A stretch of DNA of 64,000 nt from Acetobacter pomorum (GCF_002738225.1 NZ_PEBQ01000093.1:62001-126000), one strand, 5' to 3'; counted from the stretch's first letter, positions 51,397 to 61,252 are shown. Notes: generated by a model not told the origin, from the sequence alone. A program made the numbers and translations.

Positions 51397-53358
51397 CTAT
51401 GTTGCGGCTTGCAGAGTTTTGCGGGCAAACCACCAGCAGGCCGCCACAAAAGCCACAACGCCCAACACAGGCGGCAGGCTTTGAGGCACAAAATGTGCGA
51501 GTGAGAGCACATCATCCTGCCCCAGCGCGCCAGAAAGCACGGCCAGCGCCACGCCTGTCAGGCTTTCGCCCACAATAAAGCCGGAGGCCAGCATGGTGCC
51601 AATGGCGGCGTTGGCAGCAGGTGCACCCTGTGCGGCTTGTGCCCGGCGGGTTTTGATATGGTGCTTGAGCCCCCAGCCCAGAATGGCTCCAAAAGCCAGT
51701 GTAATACTGACAGAGGCAGGCAGATACAGCCCCACCGCCACACCCAAAGGCGGCAACGCCATATGGCGCCGGCGCAAAAGCTGGTCCACCCCCACCAGAA
51801 CAGCCCCCAACACCATGCCGATTGAAAGCATGCTCCAGTCTAGCGAATGCGTGAAAATGCCATTGGCAATCATGGCTATCAGCGCGGGTTGTGGGGCAGA
51901 CAGCGCATGTGTGGGGTCCATGCCCGGGCGGGGCATGGTGCCCGCAAAACCATAGGCCTGATAAAGCAGGTTCAGCACGGGCGGAATAACCGCAGCGCCC
52001 ACCACACAACCTACAATCAGCGCCACTTCCTGCTTCCACGGTGAGGCCCCAACAAGCTGCCCGGTTTTAAGATCCTGCAAGTTGTCGTTGGAAATGGCCA
52101 CTGTGGCGGTAATGGTCGAAAGCACTAAAATGGTGAAGGCTGTGGCCAGTTTCTGCCCGTCTGCCATCATGCTAGCGGGGGCAAGGCTCAAGGCTTCCAG
52201 CGCCAGTATCATCAGGGCGGAAAGCACAGCCCCAATAATGATAATGCCCGATATGGGGGAGGAGGATGAGCCTACAATGCCCGCCATATAGCCGCAGGCT
52301 GCCGCCATAATAAAACCGAACACAATGCAGAACAGCACAGCAGCAGCCACAACAGGCCAGAACCCCACGGCAACAGGGGCCAGAAAATACGCAAACAGCC
52401 CGGCCAGCATGGCGGCGGAAAGCAGCAGCAACAGCCCCATGCTGCGGCCAGACATATCGCGCTCGGCATCGGGTACCAGTGTTTGGCCACGGCCTGCAAA
52501 CATGGCGCGCAGGCCACGCAGCACAGGGGGCATAAGCTCCACCAATGTCCAGAGTGATGCCACGGCAATAGCCCCTGCGCCAATAAAGCGCACCTTGTGC
52601 AGCCACACATCATGCGCAAAGGCGGCAGGGGCCAGATGTTGCGGGTTGGGCAAATGGGCCGTAAGCCACGGCACACCCATCCCCCATGCCAAAATACAGC
52701 CTAGCAACATGGCCAGCCCGCCTGCCAGCCCTACCAGATACCCCGCGCCCACAAGGGCGAGGGAAAGCCCGCCGGAAAACTGAAACACCGCTGCCCCGGC
52801 CGAGGCCGTAAGGGTGAGTGTATCTGCCAAAAGCCGCAGCCCAGCACTGGCGAATGAGAAAAGCGTGGCAATAACGCCGCCGCCAATAAGGGCGCGCAGC
52901 CCTTGGCTATGGCCTTTTTCTGCCCCGGCGCGCAAAATTTCTGCCGCAGCCACACCTTCCGGGTAAGGCAGACTGCTTTCCGTTACCAGCGCACGCCGCA
53001 GCGGGATGGTAAACAGCACGCCCAATATGCCCCCGGCGAGGGAAAGCCCTGCCGTTTGCCAGAACGGAAAGTTCTGCCAGTAGCCCGCCATCACCAGCCC
53101 CGGAAAAGTGGCAAACACGCAAGACAGCGTGCCCGCTGCCGAGGCCTGGCTTTGCACCATGTTGTTTTCCAAAATGGAGCCACCACCCAGCATCCGCAGC
53201 ACCGCCATAGAGATAACCGCTGCGGGAATGGAAGATGCAAATGTCAGCCCGATACGCAGCCCCAGATATACGTTAGAGGCGGTAAACACGATGGTGATAA
53301 GCGCGCCCAGCACAAGCCCGCGCAGGGTAAGTTCTCGGCGGGTGGGGGCTGGCGTCAT
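51397..53358 (-). CDS. OPT family oligopeptide transporter
   Basis: A 653-residue inner-membrane protein with about 15 hydrophobic helices, of the OPT superfamily. Typical features are FTASNVYLGLRIGLTFASSIPAAVI in the first helices, NNMVQSQASAAGTLSCVFATFPGLV, GGxLG-type repeats and SSSPISGIIIIGAVLSA. The bacterial members import oligopeptides, or metal-chelate complexes in the YSL branch. It is convergent with the YfhO-like gene (16-base gap) and 131 bases from the alginate-export gene on its far side. Confidence 0.88.
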   Translation of the reverse strand: MTPAPTRRELTLRGLVLGALITIVFTASNVYLGLRIGLTFASSIPAAVISMAVLRMLGGGSILENNMVQSQASAAGTLSCVFATFPGLVMAGYWQNFPFWQTAGLSLAGGILGVLFTIPLRRALVTESSLPYPEGVAAAEILRAGAEKGHSQGLRALIGGGVIATLFSFASAGLRLLADTLTLTASAGAAVFQFSGGLSLALVGAGYLVGLAGGLAMLLGCILAWGMGVPWLTAHLPNPQHLAPAAFAHDVWLHKVRFIGAGAIAVASLWTLVELMPPVLRGLRAMFAGRGQTLVPDAERDMSGRSMGLLLLLSAAMLAGLFAYFLAPVAVGFWPVVAAAVLFCIVFGFIMAAACGYMAGIVGSSSSPISGIIIIGAVLSALMILALEALSLAPASMMADGQKLATAFTILVLSTITATVAISNDNLQDLKTGQLVGASPWKQEVALIVGCVVGAAVIPPVLNLLYQAYGFAGTMPRPGMDPTHALSAPQPALIAMIANGIFTHSLDWSMLSIGMVLGAVLVGVDQLLRRRHMALPPLGVAVGLYLPASVSITLAFGAILGWGLKHHIKTRRAQAAQGAPAANAAIGTMLASGFIVGESLTGVALAVLSGALGQDDVLSLAHFVPQSLPPVLGVVAFVAACWWFARKTLQAAT

Positions 53359-53526
53359 GCGGGGCCTCTGGCTGCTTGGTCTGGCAGGGTGGCCCGAGGG
53401 TGCATGTGCAGGACATGCGTGGCGCGTGGGGCTGCCCCGTCTGGTTTGTATATGCAGCCAAGCATTACGATGGACGGGGCAGTTTGTCTGTACCGCTGTG
53501 GCCCAATGGGCACAGGGGCGGGGTTT

Positions 53527-55395
53527 TTAAAACGTGAGTTCCAGGTTGCTTTGCACGAACGCGCCAGAGGATGCGCCCGCGTTGATCATGGTTTTGGAGG
53601 CAAAAATGTATTCGCCATCAATGCTCAGCGTAATGTGGCGCGTGGCTCGCCACGTAAAGCTGGCCTGCGGCATGGTGGCCGTATAGGCGCCGTGTGGGCG
53701 CAGATTATAAAAGGCCGTGCCGCTGGCATAAATGGCATCCTGCGTGCTGTTGCGCCACACCACGGGCACCTTCATTAACAGGGTGGTGTTGGGGGTGGGG
53801 GAAACCGTAGCAATGGGCCCCACATCAATCAGGTTGGATTGCCCCAGATAGGTGCTGATATCCAGATAGTAGGCGCTGGGCACATAGGGTGAAAGAAAGC
53901 TGCCCCAGCTGCTGCGCTGGCTTTTGTTCATATTGCCGCCAGACACATCATCCACCTGAATACCCACAGCCGGGTGCCCCGCCCATTTGGCAAAGCGCCA
54001 TGAGAGCGTGGCGTTGATGGAATAGGCGGAAACAGGCCGTGTAGGGCCATTTTTGGCTGCGCGGAATTCTCCACCCTGCCACATGCCGCCAACAGAAAAT
54101 TCAAGTGGCCCAGCGTTGCCCCATACGCGCATGCCCGGTGTATCACGATGAGTGGAACCGGCAATGCTGCCGCCCGCTGCCGTAGGCAGGGAACTGCTGG
54201 CCAGAATGATGCCGTAGTAAAAACTATCTACAAACACCTGGCTGCTTTTGCCCAGAAACGAAAATTTGGGCAGCGCGTAGGATGTATAGGCCCCAAACAG
54301 GCGAGACCTCCACCCCACGGTATCATGAAAAGCAATGGGTGGGCTGTTATCTGTAAGTGTCAGGTAAAAACCATCTACACGGAAGTTTTTCCAGAAGGCA
54401 TAGCCACGCAGGCCGTTCCATGAGTAGGGCAGGGAGGGATACACGCTGCCTGCCGTAAAATAGGGGGGCGCATCCAAAAAGGTCATGCGCCCGGCCATGC
54501 CGCCTACAGTGGCGCCCAGCACCTTGCCGCGCACTTCTATAAATGCCTGCTGGGCATCCAGCTTGCTGCGCCACCGGCCCCCGGCATAACCATAATAGTT
54601 TACACCCGCAGCCTGCCCGCTCATCAGCTCCCCATACAGACGTACATGTTCGCCCAGATGTAGGTCTGCGCCCAGATTCCAGCGGAAGTTGTTGCGGTAG
54701 GCGGGGTCTTTTTTGATGGTGCCAAAGCCTGCGCGCTGGTCATAAAAATTGTGCTGGCGGAAGTTACCGCTGAAGGACAGATACATGTCACCTTCCTGAT
54801 TGAAGGGAATGTATTTAAGGGCATCCATGTCATCTATATGGTTGCGCTTGTCCCTCAGGCTGGACCAATCCTCCGCCCAGCGTGAAACAGCATAGTAGCC
54901 CACGGTGCCAAACCCTGCGGCGGCCCCGGTATTGGCGTTAAACACGCCCCACGGCCCCTGATGCAACAAGGCAGTGGGCAAGGGGGAAAGCTCCAGCGCC
55001 TGCGGCTGGCCATAAGCTTCCGGTCGGCTGGTGAGCGGGGGCAGCAGGCGCGTGTTATCCCAAAATCCGGGTTTGGGGGGCGGGGTAGCGGAAGTGGTGA
55101 CTTCTGCCGGGCCCTCCCTTGCAGGCACAACGGCGGAGGGGCGTGTTGTGCGAGCAGGCGCGGGTGTGTGCGGGTAATGCAGGTGCGGCGCATTGGGCGC
55201 TGTTTCCGCAGCAAAGGCTGCGGGCGCCAGCCACAGCGCAACCCCTGCAGCAGAGGCCGCCACCAGCATGGCGCGCTGGCCCCAGATGGGCCAGTAAACA
55301 TCCATAAAGGCAGACTGGGTGGAAGGAAAAAGGGCCGGACAGTAAACGGCGGCAATGGCCTGTCCGGGACGGGAAATTCCGGGGTATGCGGTCAT
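53527..55395 (-). CDS. Alginate-export family outer-membrane porin
   Basis: A 622-residue outer-membrane beta-barrel of the AlgE-like alginate export family. A signal peptide is present, most likely starting at Met31 (55305), with WGQRAMLVAASAAGVALWLA and AFA cleavage. A Pro/Ala/Thr-rich linker leads to the family core LKYIPFNQEGDMYLSFSGN and RWNLGADLHLGEHVRLYGEL. The barrel ends in the aromatic C-terminus LELTF. Relatives export alginate or import other solutes. The real start is uncertain: 55395 has no good ribosome site. An inverted repeat at 55430-55452 lies in its promoter region. Confidence 0.83.
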   Translation of the reverse strand: MTAYPGISRPGQAIAAVYCPALFPSTQSAFMDVYWPIWGQRAMLVAASAAGVALWLAPAAFAAETAPNAPHLHYPHTPAPARTTRPSAVVPAREGPAEVTTSATPPPKPGFWDNTRLLPPLTSRPEAYGQPQALELSPLPTALLHQGPWGVFNANTGAAAGFGTVGYYAVSRWAEDWSSLRDKRNHIDDMDALKYIPFNQEGDMYLSFSGNFRQHNFYDQRAGFGTIKKDPAYRNNFRWNLGADLHLGEHVRLYGELMSGQAAGVNYYGYAGGRWRSKLDAQQAFIEVRGKVLGATVGGMAGRMTFLDAPPYFTAGSVYPSLPYSWNGLRGYAFWKNFRVDGFYLTLTDNSPPIAFHDTVGWRSRLFGAYTSYALPKFSFLGKSSQVFVDSFYYGIILASSSLPTAAGGSIAGSTHRDTPGMRVWGNAGPLEFSVGGMWQGGEFRAAKNGPTRPVSAYSINATLSWRFAKWAGHPAVGIQVDDVSGGNMNKSQRSSWGSFLSPYVPSAYYLDISTYLGQSNLIDVGPIATVSPTPNTTLLMKVPVVWRNSTQDAIYASGTAFYNLRPHGAYTATMPQASFTWRATRHITLSIDGEYIFASKTMINAGASSGAFVQSNLELTF

Positions 55396-55641
55396 GGGCC
55401 GAGATTCGCTTCTTGTTATTTTTTTTGGGAGATATTCTAATAATGAATATCTAATATTTGTATGTTAGCAGCTTAGGCGTTCAGTGAATACCTAAATTGC
55501 GTTATACGCATTCCTCGCCTATGGCGCATTTTGTGCTGAAATAGCGCGTAAAAACCGGCTGAAACTGGCAGTATTTCTTGTGTTTTTGTGCCAGTCTCAG
55601 GGTTTCATAAAAACTGATTTATAAAATAAACAAAAAAGTGT
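55396..55641. promoter_or_regulatory. A/T-rich promoter region with a 23-base inverted repeat
   Basis: Upstream of the porin gene the arms AGATATTC (55430-55437) and GAATATCT (55445-55452) form a perfect inverted repeat with a 7-base centre. Further on, ACTGGCA (55564) and TGCCAGT (55589) pair and may form a weak terminator for the minus-strand gene ending at 55642. Confidence 0.45.
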
Positions 55642-56142
55642 TCAGCCGCTTAGCCTGTTCAGGCATCGCTGCACCCGCTCAGACAAATGCACATCATGCA
55701 CATGCGCCACAGCCTGCCGGGCTTGTTGGCGCCATGTGCGGCTCATACCCGCAGGTGAGCATACGGCCTGTACATCGGCCTGCATGGGGCCGCCCTGCTT
55801 GGTGGCAGCCAACACAATGGCCGGGTGTGCAGGCAGGGCGGATTGCATGGTTTTGTAAAGCGTGTGCGTTGTGTGAGAATCTGCGGCAGGCAACAGGGCG
55901 GGCACAAGCCGCGCGGCAGCGGGCTGGCCAGAGGCCACGGCGTGCTGCACATCTCCCCATCCCTTGTGGCGTGAGAGCGTTTGTGCGGTTTGCGCAGCGC
56001 CATCATGTTCCACCATGGTGAGAATATGGGCAGCACGTTCTGGCTGGTGTGGGTGCAGGGGTGCATGTTGCAGGGCAAACAGGCACATGCCCACCGGCAC
56101 GCAGGCAGAAAGCATCGGCACAAGAGCACGCAAAAAACGCAA
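55642..56142 (-). CDS. Putative exported protein of unknown function
   Basis: A 166-residue protein. It begins with a Sec signal-like segment, RFLRALVPMLSACVPVGMCLFAL, followed by a His- and Ala-rich mature part with two cysteines in QAVCSPAGMSRTW and RVQRCLNRLSG that may form a disulfide. No family was recognised. The start is a TTG on the minus strand, supported by a strong GGAGGA about seven bases upstream; no ATG nearby is as well placed. It lies opposite to the DUF3126 gene. Confidence 0.55.
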   Translation of the reverse strand: MRFLRALVPMLSACVPVGMCLFALQHAPLHPHQPERAAHILTMVEHDGAAQTAQTLSRHKGWGDVQHAVASGQPAAARLVPALLPAADSHTTHTLYKTMQSALPAHPAIVLAATKQGGPMQADVQAVCSPAGMSRTWRQQARQAVAHVHDVHLSERVQRCLNRLSG

Positions 56143-56374
56143 AGGCAGATCCTCCTCTAACCTGTTGGTACCATGCCGTGCAAAAAGTGGCGGCGGCAGG
56201 GCAATGCTGCGGAAAGGTTGCGGCAGCGTGGGTGGTTGTCCTATAGCGGGGCCACAGATCGGAAAGGCGACCGCGCCAGTGCCCGGTCGCTCTACCGGTT
56301 TTGGGCGGAGTGGCCCCAGCCTGCGCGGTTTGTCTTATTTTGGCGCACAGTTTTGCCCGCAGGAAAAAATTGAC

Positions 56375-56605
56375 ATGAGTGGTTCCATATCTCCTTCAGA
56401 AATCTCCCGGCTTCAGACAGCCCTGCGCAGGCTGCTGGGTTCCGAAAAACTGACCATCAACCCCGCGCCGCGTGCAGGCATGTCTGTTGAGCTGGCCTCT
56501 GATGGTGAAGTGATCGGCACCATTCATCGTGATGATGAAGATGGCGATGTGTCTTACGCCGTAAACATTGTGGTGCTGGAAGAAGACCTGCCCGCCGCCA
56601 AATAA
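56375..56605 (+). CDS. DUF3126 family protein
   Basis: A 76-residue cytoplasmic protein of the DUF3126 family, found mainly in alphaproteobacteria, with no known function. The conserved core is ISRLQTALRRLLGSEKLTIN followed by SVELASDGEVIGTIHRDDEDGD and SYAVNIVVLEEDL. Full length for the family. AGGA lies about 12 bases before the ATG at 56375. It is a single gene, convergent with the DUF2939 gene. Confidence 0.85.
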   Translation: MSGSISPSEISRLQTALRRLLGSEKLTINPAPRAGMSVELASDGEVIGTIHRDDEDGDVSYAVNIVVLEEDLPAAK

Positions 56606-56667
56606 CACTGGCGCACGGGTTTTTAAGGCCGCGTTACACGCAGGCGGGTGCTATGGCGCTGCCTGCG

Positions 56668-56701
56668 GGTGGGTGGCCTTTTTTACACCGGGCCACCCAC
56701 C
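56668..56701. terminator. Hairpin between DUF3126 and DUF2939 genes
   Basis: Perfect eleven-base arms GGTGGGTGGCC and GGCCACCCACC around a 12-base loop that itself contains six T residues. No T-run lies outside, so terminator action is uncertain. Confidence 0.45.
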
Positions 56702-56733
56702 AGGGTGTGTTTAATGTGCAGGCGGGGCAGGGT

Positions 56734-57339
56734 TCAGGCGTTGGATGGCGCCGCAGATGCCTGGAGCACAGGAGCCCGCGCGGTAGGGAATTGCACGTTG
56801 GTAATTTTCCACTTCCACCCTTGTATGCGCATTTCAATGCGTAGGGGCGTTTCACGCTCATGCCCTGGTAGGGGCACCTCCGCCACAAACTGGTCCAGCC
56901 GTGCAAACCGTACGGAAGCATGGGCTGCCAGAGAGGCAAAGGAAATATTGGGCTGGCTGACAGGCACCGCTGCCGGAATGGCCTGATCTACCAGCATGCC
57001 CAGATTGCTTTGGGTAACCGTTGTATCCACCGCATTGGAAACAGCCGTGGCGGCAAAGGATTCTCCAAATTCGGGCAGATCATCCGATGCAGGCACAAGG
57101 TGCAGGCCGTTTAGTGTCTGCTGCTTGATGGAGGCATCCAGCGCGCTCCAGTTAATTACCTGCCCAAGGGCATCCATATCATGCGTGCGCAGGGCGGACC
57201 CCACGTGCCACAACGTGACAAAAGGTGATGCCAGATACACACCCAATGCGGCTGAGGCAACACATATCCCCCGCGCGGTCTGGCGCGGGGTCAGACTGGC
57301 TGACCGGGCGGACTGCCCGGACTGTGGGAGGGATATCAT
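56734..57339 (-). CDS. DUF2939 domain-containing protein
   Basis: A 201-residue protein of the DUF2939 family. One N-terminal hydrophobic segment (GICVASAALGVYLASPFVTLW) anchors it or serves as signal; then come the family stretches SALRTHDMDALGQVINWSALDASIKQQ and the beta-rich C-terminus with RIEMRIQGWKWKITNVQFP. It is probably periplasmic. Function unknown. It is divergent from moeB. Confidence 0.82.
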   Translation of the reverse strand: MISLPQSGQSARSASLTPRQTARGICVASAALGVYLASPFVTLWHVGSALRTHDMDALGQVINWSALDASIKQQTLNGLHLVPASDDLPEFGESFAATAVSNAVDTTVTQSNLGMLVDQAIPAAVPVSQPNISFASLAAHASVRFARLDQFVAEVPLPGHERETPLRIEMRIQGWKWKITNVQFPTARAPVLQASAAPSNA

Positions 57340-57485
57340 GATTGCATTCCTCTCATGCTGAAATTGCAGATTAGTATAACAGAAGCATACCTCTGATGCA
57401 CACTAACATGTCATGTTTTTCCTGTTATTACAAAAACGTGATTTTTGCAGAAACAGGAAGCATGTTGGCTGTTTAACGCCGTTTT

Positions 57486-57498
57486 GACCGATCGGTTC
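57486..57498 (+). promoter_or_regulatory. Palindrome upstream of moeB
   Basis: GACCGATCGGTTC contains the perfect palindrome ACCGATCGGT at 57487-57496, overlapping a -35-like TTGACC. Such cores are common in TetR-type operators. It is 35 bases before the moeB start. Confidence 0.4.
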
Positions 57499-57532
57499 AC
57501 TGGCTTTTTTACTTTTTTCAGGACGCTTCACC

Positions 57533-58339
57533 ATGATTTCGCAGTTTTCGGAAGACGAAATTCAGCGCTATTCCCGCCACATTCTTCTGCCCGAGGTTGG
57601 CGGAACCGGGCAGATGGCGCTGAAAGGGGCTTCCGTGCTGATTATTGGCGCAGGGGGCTTGGGTTCCCCCACCGCGCTGTATCTGGCAGCGGCCGGAGTG
57701 GGGCGCATCGGGCTGGTGGATGATGATGTGGTGGAGCTTTCCAACCTGCAACGCCAGATCCTGCACGCCACGGCAGATGTGGGCCGCGCAAAGGTGGACT
57801 CGGCCCGCGCTGCGCTGGAAGCTCTCAACCCCGGTATTGTGGTGGAAACACATCTCCAGCGGCTCAATGCTGCATCGGCAGAAGGGCTGATAAGCCAGTA
57901 TGATCTGGTGTGCGACGGGTGCGATAATTTTGCCACCCGCTACGTGGTAAACGCCGCTTGTGTAAAAACCCGCAAGGTGCTGGTTTCTGCCGCTGTGCAG
58001 CGGTTTGAAGGCCAGCTTTCCACCTTTTCCCCTTGGCGTGGTGGCCCGTGTTACCATTGCCTCTACCCGCAAACCGATGGTGAAGCCTCTGGCCTGAGCT
58101 GTGGAGAGGCCGGAGTATTTGGGGCCGTAACGGGTGTAATGGGCACCTTACAGGCCACCGAGGCCCTGAAGGAGCTTTTGAACATAGGGGAAAGCATGGC
58201 CGGGCGTTTGTTGATGTGGGATGCCCTGCGCACGCGCTTTACTACCATTATGCTGGAGGCAGACCCAAACTGCCCCGTATGCCACGGCATGGGGGCCACG
58301 CCTGCAGCGCCTCAGCAGGCTGCTCCTTCCGCCGGGTAA
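57533..58339 (+). CDS. moeB: MoeB/ThiF/HesA family adenylyltransferase
   Basis: A 268-residue E1-like enzyme. The ATP site is LIIGAGGLGSPTALYLAAAG at residues 36-55; the Arg finger is in SNLQRQILH and catalytic Asp in DLVCDGCDNFATRY. Two zinc CxxC pairs, CYHC and CPVC, are in the C-terminal half. MoeB adenylates the C-terminal Gly of MoaD for molybdopterin; ThiF does the same to ThiS. Neither partner is adjacent, so both remain possible. AGGA lies nine bases before the ATG. Confidence 0.87.
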   Translation: MISQFSEDEIQRYSRHILLPEVGGTGQMALKGASVLIIGAGGLGSPTALYLAAAGVGRIGLVDDDVVELSNLQRQILHATADVGRAKVDSARAALEALNPGIVVETHLQRLNAASAEGLISQYDLVCDGCDNFATRYVVNAACVKTRKVLVSAAVQRFEGQLSTFSPWRGGPCYHCLYPQTDGEASGLSCGEAGVFGAVTGVMGTLQATEALKELLNIGESMAGRLLMWDALRTRFTTIMLEADPNCPVCHGMGATPAAPQQAAPSAG

Positions 58340-58609
58340 CGCGGCCATTGTGCCCGACTCCTGCTGCGTCAGTATGTGCCGCAGCGGAACGAGAGAGATA
58401 AAAAACACATTCTGCCGGTAGCAATGGGCTGGTGCAGCCATATTGTGCAAAAGGCGCGGGTGCAGCCCATATCTGGCGGGAACAAAGCGTTTGGCCTAGA
58501 TTTACCGCAGCTTTGGCAGGCAGGAAGGCACAAGCCCTTCTGCCACCGCGCATGGGGTCCGGCGTGATGCCTCTTGCCCCGGCGCGTCTCTCTTGGCAGG
58601 GATGCAGGC

Positions 58610-59608
58610 ATGATGTTCACACGCTCTTCCATTTTCCGGATTCACCTGCTTGCCTGCGTGGCTGGCTGTGCCGTGGCTTTTGCCGGTGTTCCTGCGGTTT
58701 CTGCCCATGCGGCAGAACAGAAAAAAACCACGGCGCACAGCCACCATACCCATCATGCCGAAGGCAAGCATGAGGGCACATCTGCCAAGGCCGGAAAAAA
58801 GGCTTCCGCCAAGTCAGAAAGTGCCAAGTCAGAAAGCTCTGAGCACGCCAAAAAAGGCAGACATCATAAAAAGCACCATAGTGCAGAGGCCACGCATGCG
58901 GCAGCACCCAAGCATCACCCGGCCGCCACGGCTGCCGCAGGGGCCGCAGCGGGTGCAGGTGCCGTAGCTGCAGGCGCCGCTGCGGCAGATGCCGCAAACC
59001 CGGCCACACCGCCCGCAGATGCCGCGCCAGAACCGCCAAAGGGCACCGTAACGGGCCTGCCGCTCCCACGTTATGCCGCCCTGCGAGCAGATGAAGTGAA
59101 CATGCGGGCCGGGCCGGGGCAGCGTTTCCCCATTATCTGGGTGTATCATCGCCGTGGCATGCCGGTGCGGATCGAGCGTGAGTTTGATGTATGGCGCCTG
59201 GTGGAAGACCCCACAGGCCAGAAAGGCTGGATGCAGCAGGCTACACTTGCAGGCGGGCGGGATTTTCTGGTGCCGGGTGAACCCCCGGGGGATGATGCCC
59301 CCATACCGCCCAAGCTGGACAAGAATGGCGAGAAAATTCCCGCATCCGGCCATATGGATACGCGCGTTGTAGAAACAGTGCCCACGCTGGATGATGCCAA
59401 AAACATTGCAGGCGCGGTTATGCTGCGCGCAAGTGCCAGTGATGATGCCCCGGTTGTGGCGGTGCTAAAGCCCGGTGCTGTAGGCTCCGTTAAGGAATGT
59501 GCGGCCGGGTCTGCTTGGTGCAGGGTTTCCGTTAAACAGTATAATGGCTGGGTGCCGCGCAAGGCGATCTGGGGTGTGGATGCGGATGAGGCCATAAACC
59601 CCTCCTGA
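58610..59608 (+). CDS. Exported SH3-domain protein
   Basis: A 332-residue periplasmic protein. Signal peptide: IFRIHLLACVAGCAVAFAGV with cleavage near AHA. Residues 30-140 are a low-complexity His/Lys/Ala linker (HHTHHAEGKHEG, SAKSESAKSESSEHAKKG). Two bacterial SH3-like domains follow, the first with NMRAGPGQRFPIIWVYHRRG and WMQQATLAG, the second with VMLRASASDDAPVV and WVPRKAIWG. These often bind cell-wall material. ATG 58610 was chosen because AGGGA lies about eight bases upstream. It ends 32 bases before pyk and may share its transcript. Confidence 0.82.
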   Translation: MMFTRSSIFRIHLLACVAGCAVAFAGVPAVSAHAAEQKKTTAHSHHTHHAEGKHEGTSAKAGKKASAKSESAKSESSEHAKKGRHHKKHHSAEATHAAAPKHHPAATAAAGAAAGAGAVAAGAAAADAANPATPPADAAPEPPKGTVTGLPLPRYAALRADEVNMRAGPGQRFPIIWVYHRRGMPVRIEREFDVWRLVEDPTGQKGWMQQATLAGGRDFLVPGEPPGDDAPIPPKLDKNGEKIPASGHMDTRVVETVPTLDDAKNIAGAVMLRASASDDAPVVAVLKPGAVGSVKECAAGSAWCRVSVKQYNGWVPRKAIWGVDADEAINPS

Positions 59609-59640
59609 ACAACCTCGGTGAACGAGAAGGAGACGTAGAG

Positions 59641-61101
59641 ATGGCAGACCCCACACAGCAGAGTGCCGGCGCACAGCAGGCGCAAACCTGCCGCACCAAA
59701 ATTGTGGCCACACTCGGCCCGGCCTCATCAGATTACGCCACCATCCGCGATCTGGCTCTGGCCGGGGCGGATGTGTTCCGCTTCAACTTCTCCCACGGCA
59801 CGCATGAAGATCACGCCGCCCGCCACGCCATTGTGCGGCAGGTGGAGGCGGAACTGGGCACCCCCATCGGTATTCTGGCCGACATGCAGGGCCCAAAGCT
59901 GCGCGTGGGTCGCTTTGCCGCTGGTAGTGTTATCTTGCAGCCGGGTGCCACCTTTCGGTTTGATCTGTCTGACGTGCCGGGGGATGAGCACCGCGTAAAC
60001 CTGCCGCACCCGGAAATTATCAGCGCCGTGCGCCCCGGCAGCCGCCTGCTGATGGATGATGGCAAACTGGCTGTGATTGTGGAAAAGGTGGGGCCGGACT
60101 GGCTGGAAACGCGGGTGGATATTGGTGGCCCGCTTTCCGACCATAAAGGCGTGAACGTGCCGGATGTGGCGCTGCCTATACCCGCTTTGACGGAAAAAGA
60201 CCGCAAGGATCTGGCCTTTGCGCTGGATATGGGGGTGGATTACGTGGCCCTCTCCTTTGTGCAGCGGGCCGAGGATGTGGCACAGGCCCGTGCATTGGTG
60301 GGGGAACGCGCCGCCGTGCTGGCCAAGCTGGAAAAACCGCAGGCGGTTGAAAATCTGGACGCCATTCTGGAACTGTCTGATGCGGTTATGGTGGCACGTG
60401 GGGATTTGGGTGTTGAACTGCCGCCCGAAAGCGTGCCGCTGGTGCAAAAGCGCATTATCCGCGCTGCCCGCAGGCTGGGCAAACCCGTTGTGGTGGCCAC
60501 CCAGATGCTGGAAAGCATGATTTCCGCCCCAACTCCCACACGGGCCGAGGCATCGGATGTGGCAACAGCCGTGTTTGATGGTGCAGATGCCGTAATGCTT
60601 TCTGCCGAATCCGCCGCTGGCAAATACCCGCGTGAAGCTGTGCGGATTATGAACCGCATTTTGTGGCGGGTGGAAGAAGATGCCGGTTGGCAGGCCCATA
60701 TGGCCGCAGCCCGTCTGGCCCCGGAAGATTACGTGGCCGATGCCATTGCCAGTGCTGCCCAGCAGGTGGCGGCTACGCTCAAGGCTCCGGCCATCGTGGC
60801 CTATACGCACCGTGGCCCCACAGCGCTGCGCATTGCGCGTGAGCGGCCAACATGCCCCATTCTGGGCATTACCCCCACACATACATCTGCCCGGCGCATG
60901 GCGCTGGTATGGGGTGTGCGGGCCTTTGTTAGCGCGCCCCACAAACCCACAACCACAGCGGAAGATGTGGTGGAGGTTGCGCTGGATGTGGTGGCCCGTG
61001 CAGGCATAGGCGCGCAAGGCGATTCTGTAGTGATAGCCGCTGGCGTGCCCTTTGGCGTAAGTGGGTCTACCAACCTTTTGCGTGTTGCCCATATTGATTG
61101 A
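59641..61101 (+). CDS. pyk: Pyruvate kinase
   Basis: A 486-residue pyruvate kinase, turning phosphoenolpyruvate and ADP into pyruvate and ATP. Signature features: KIVATLGPASSDYATIRDLA at the start, FNFSHG, the active-site LAKLEKPQAVENLDAIL, MVARGDLGVELP with the metal-binding residues, and ATQMLESM. The C-terminal allosteric domain includes AYTHRGPTALRIARERP. Length is normal. GAAGGAGA lies before the ATG. After the stop a GGGG...CCCC hairpin at 61110-61139 may be a terminator. It is the only glycolytic gene in the window, and could take the product of the island's glycerate kinase further. Confidence 0.95.
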   Translation: MADPTQQSAGAQQAQTCRTKIVATLGPASSDYATIRDLALAGADVFRFNFSHGTHEDHAARHAIVRQVEAELGTPIGILADMQGPKLRVGRFAAGSVILQPGATFRFDLSDVPGDEHRVNLPHPEIISAVRPGSRLLMDDGKLAVIVEKVGPDWLETRVDIGGPLSDHKGVNVPDVALPIPALTEKDRKDLAFALDMGVDYVALSFVQRAEDVAQARALVGERAAVLAKLEKPQAVENLDAILELSDAVMVARGDLGVELPPESVPLVQKRIIRAARRLGKPVVVATQMLESMISAPTPTRAEASDVATAVFDGADAVMLSAESAAGKYPREAVRIMNRILWRVEEDAGWQAHMAAARLAPEDYVADAIASAAQQVAATLKAPAIVAYTHRGPTALRIARERPTCPILGITPTHTSARRMALVWGVRAFVSAPHKPTTTAEDVVEVALDVVARAGIGAQGDSVVIAAGVPFGVSGSTNLLRVAHID

Positions 61102-61252
61102 GCCAGCATGGGGCAAAAGGTTTGCAAAGCCTTTACCCCGGCATGCAGGCATTGCCACAGCCAAGGGGTGACAGTGCGCGAACAAGGCAGTATGCACCCG
61201 CACAATACGGCAAAAATTGCCCGATAACTGTCTGGTAAACGCAGGAGGCATG

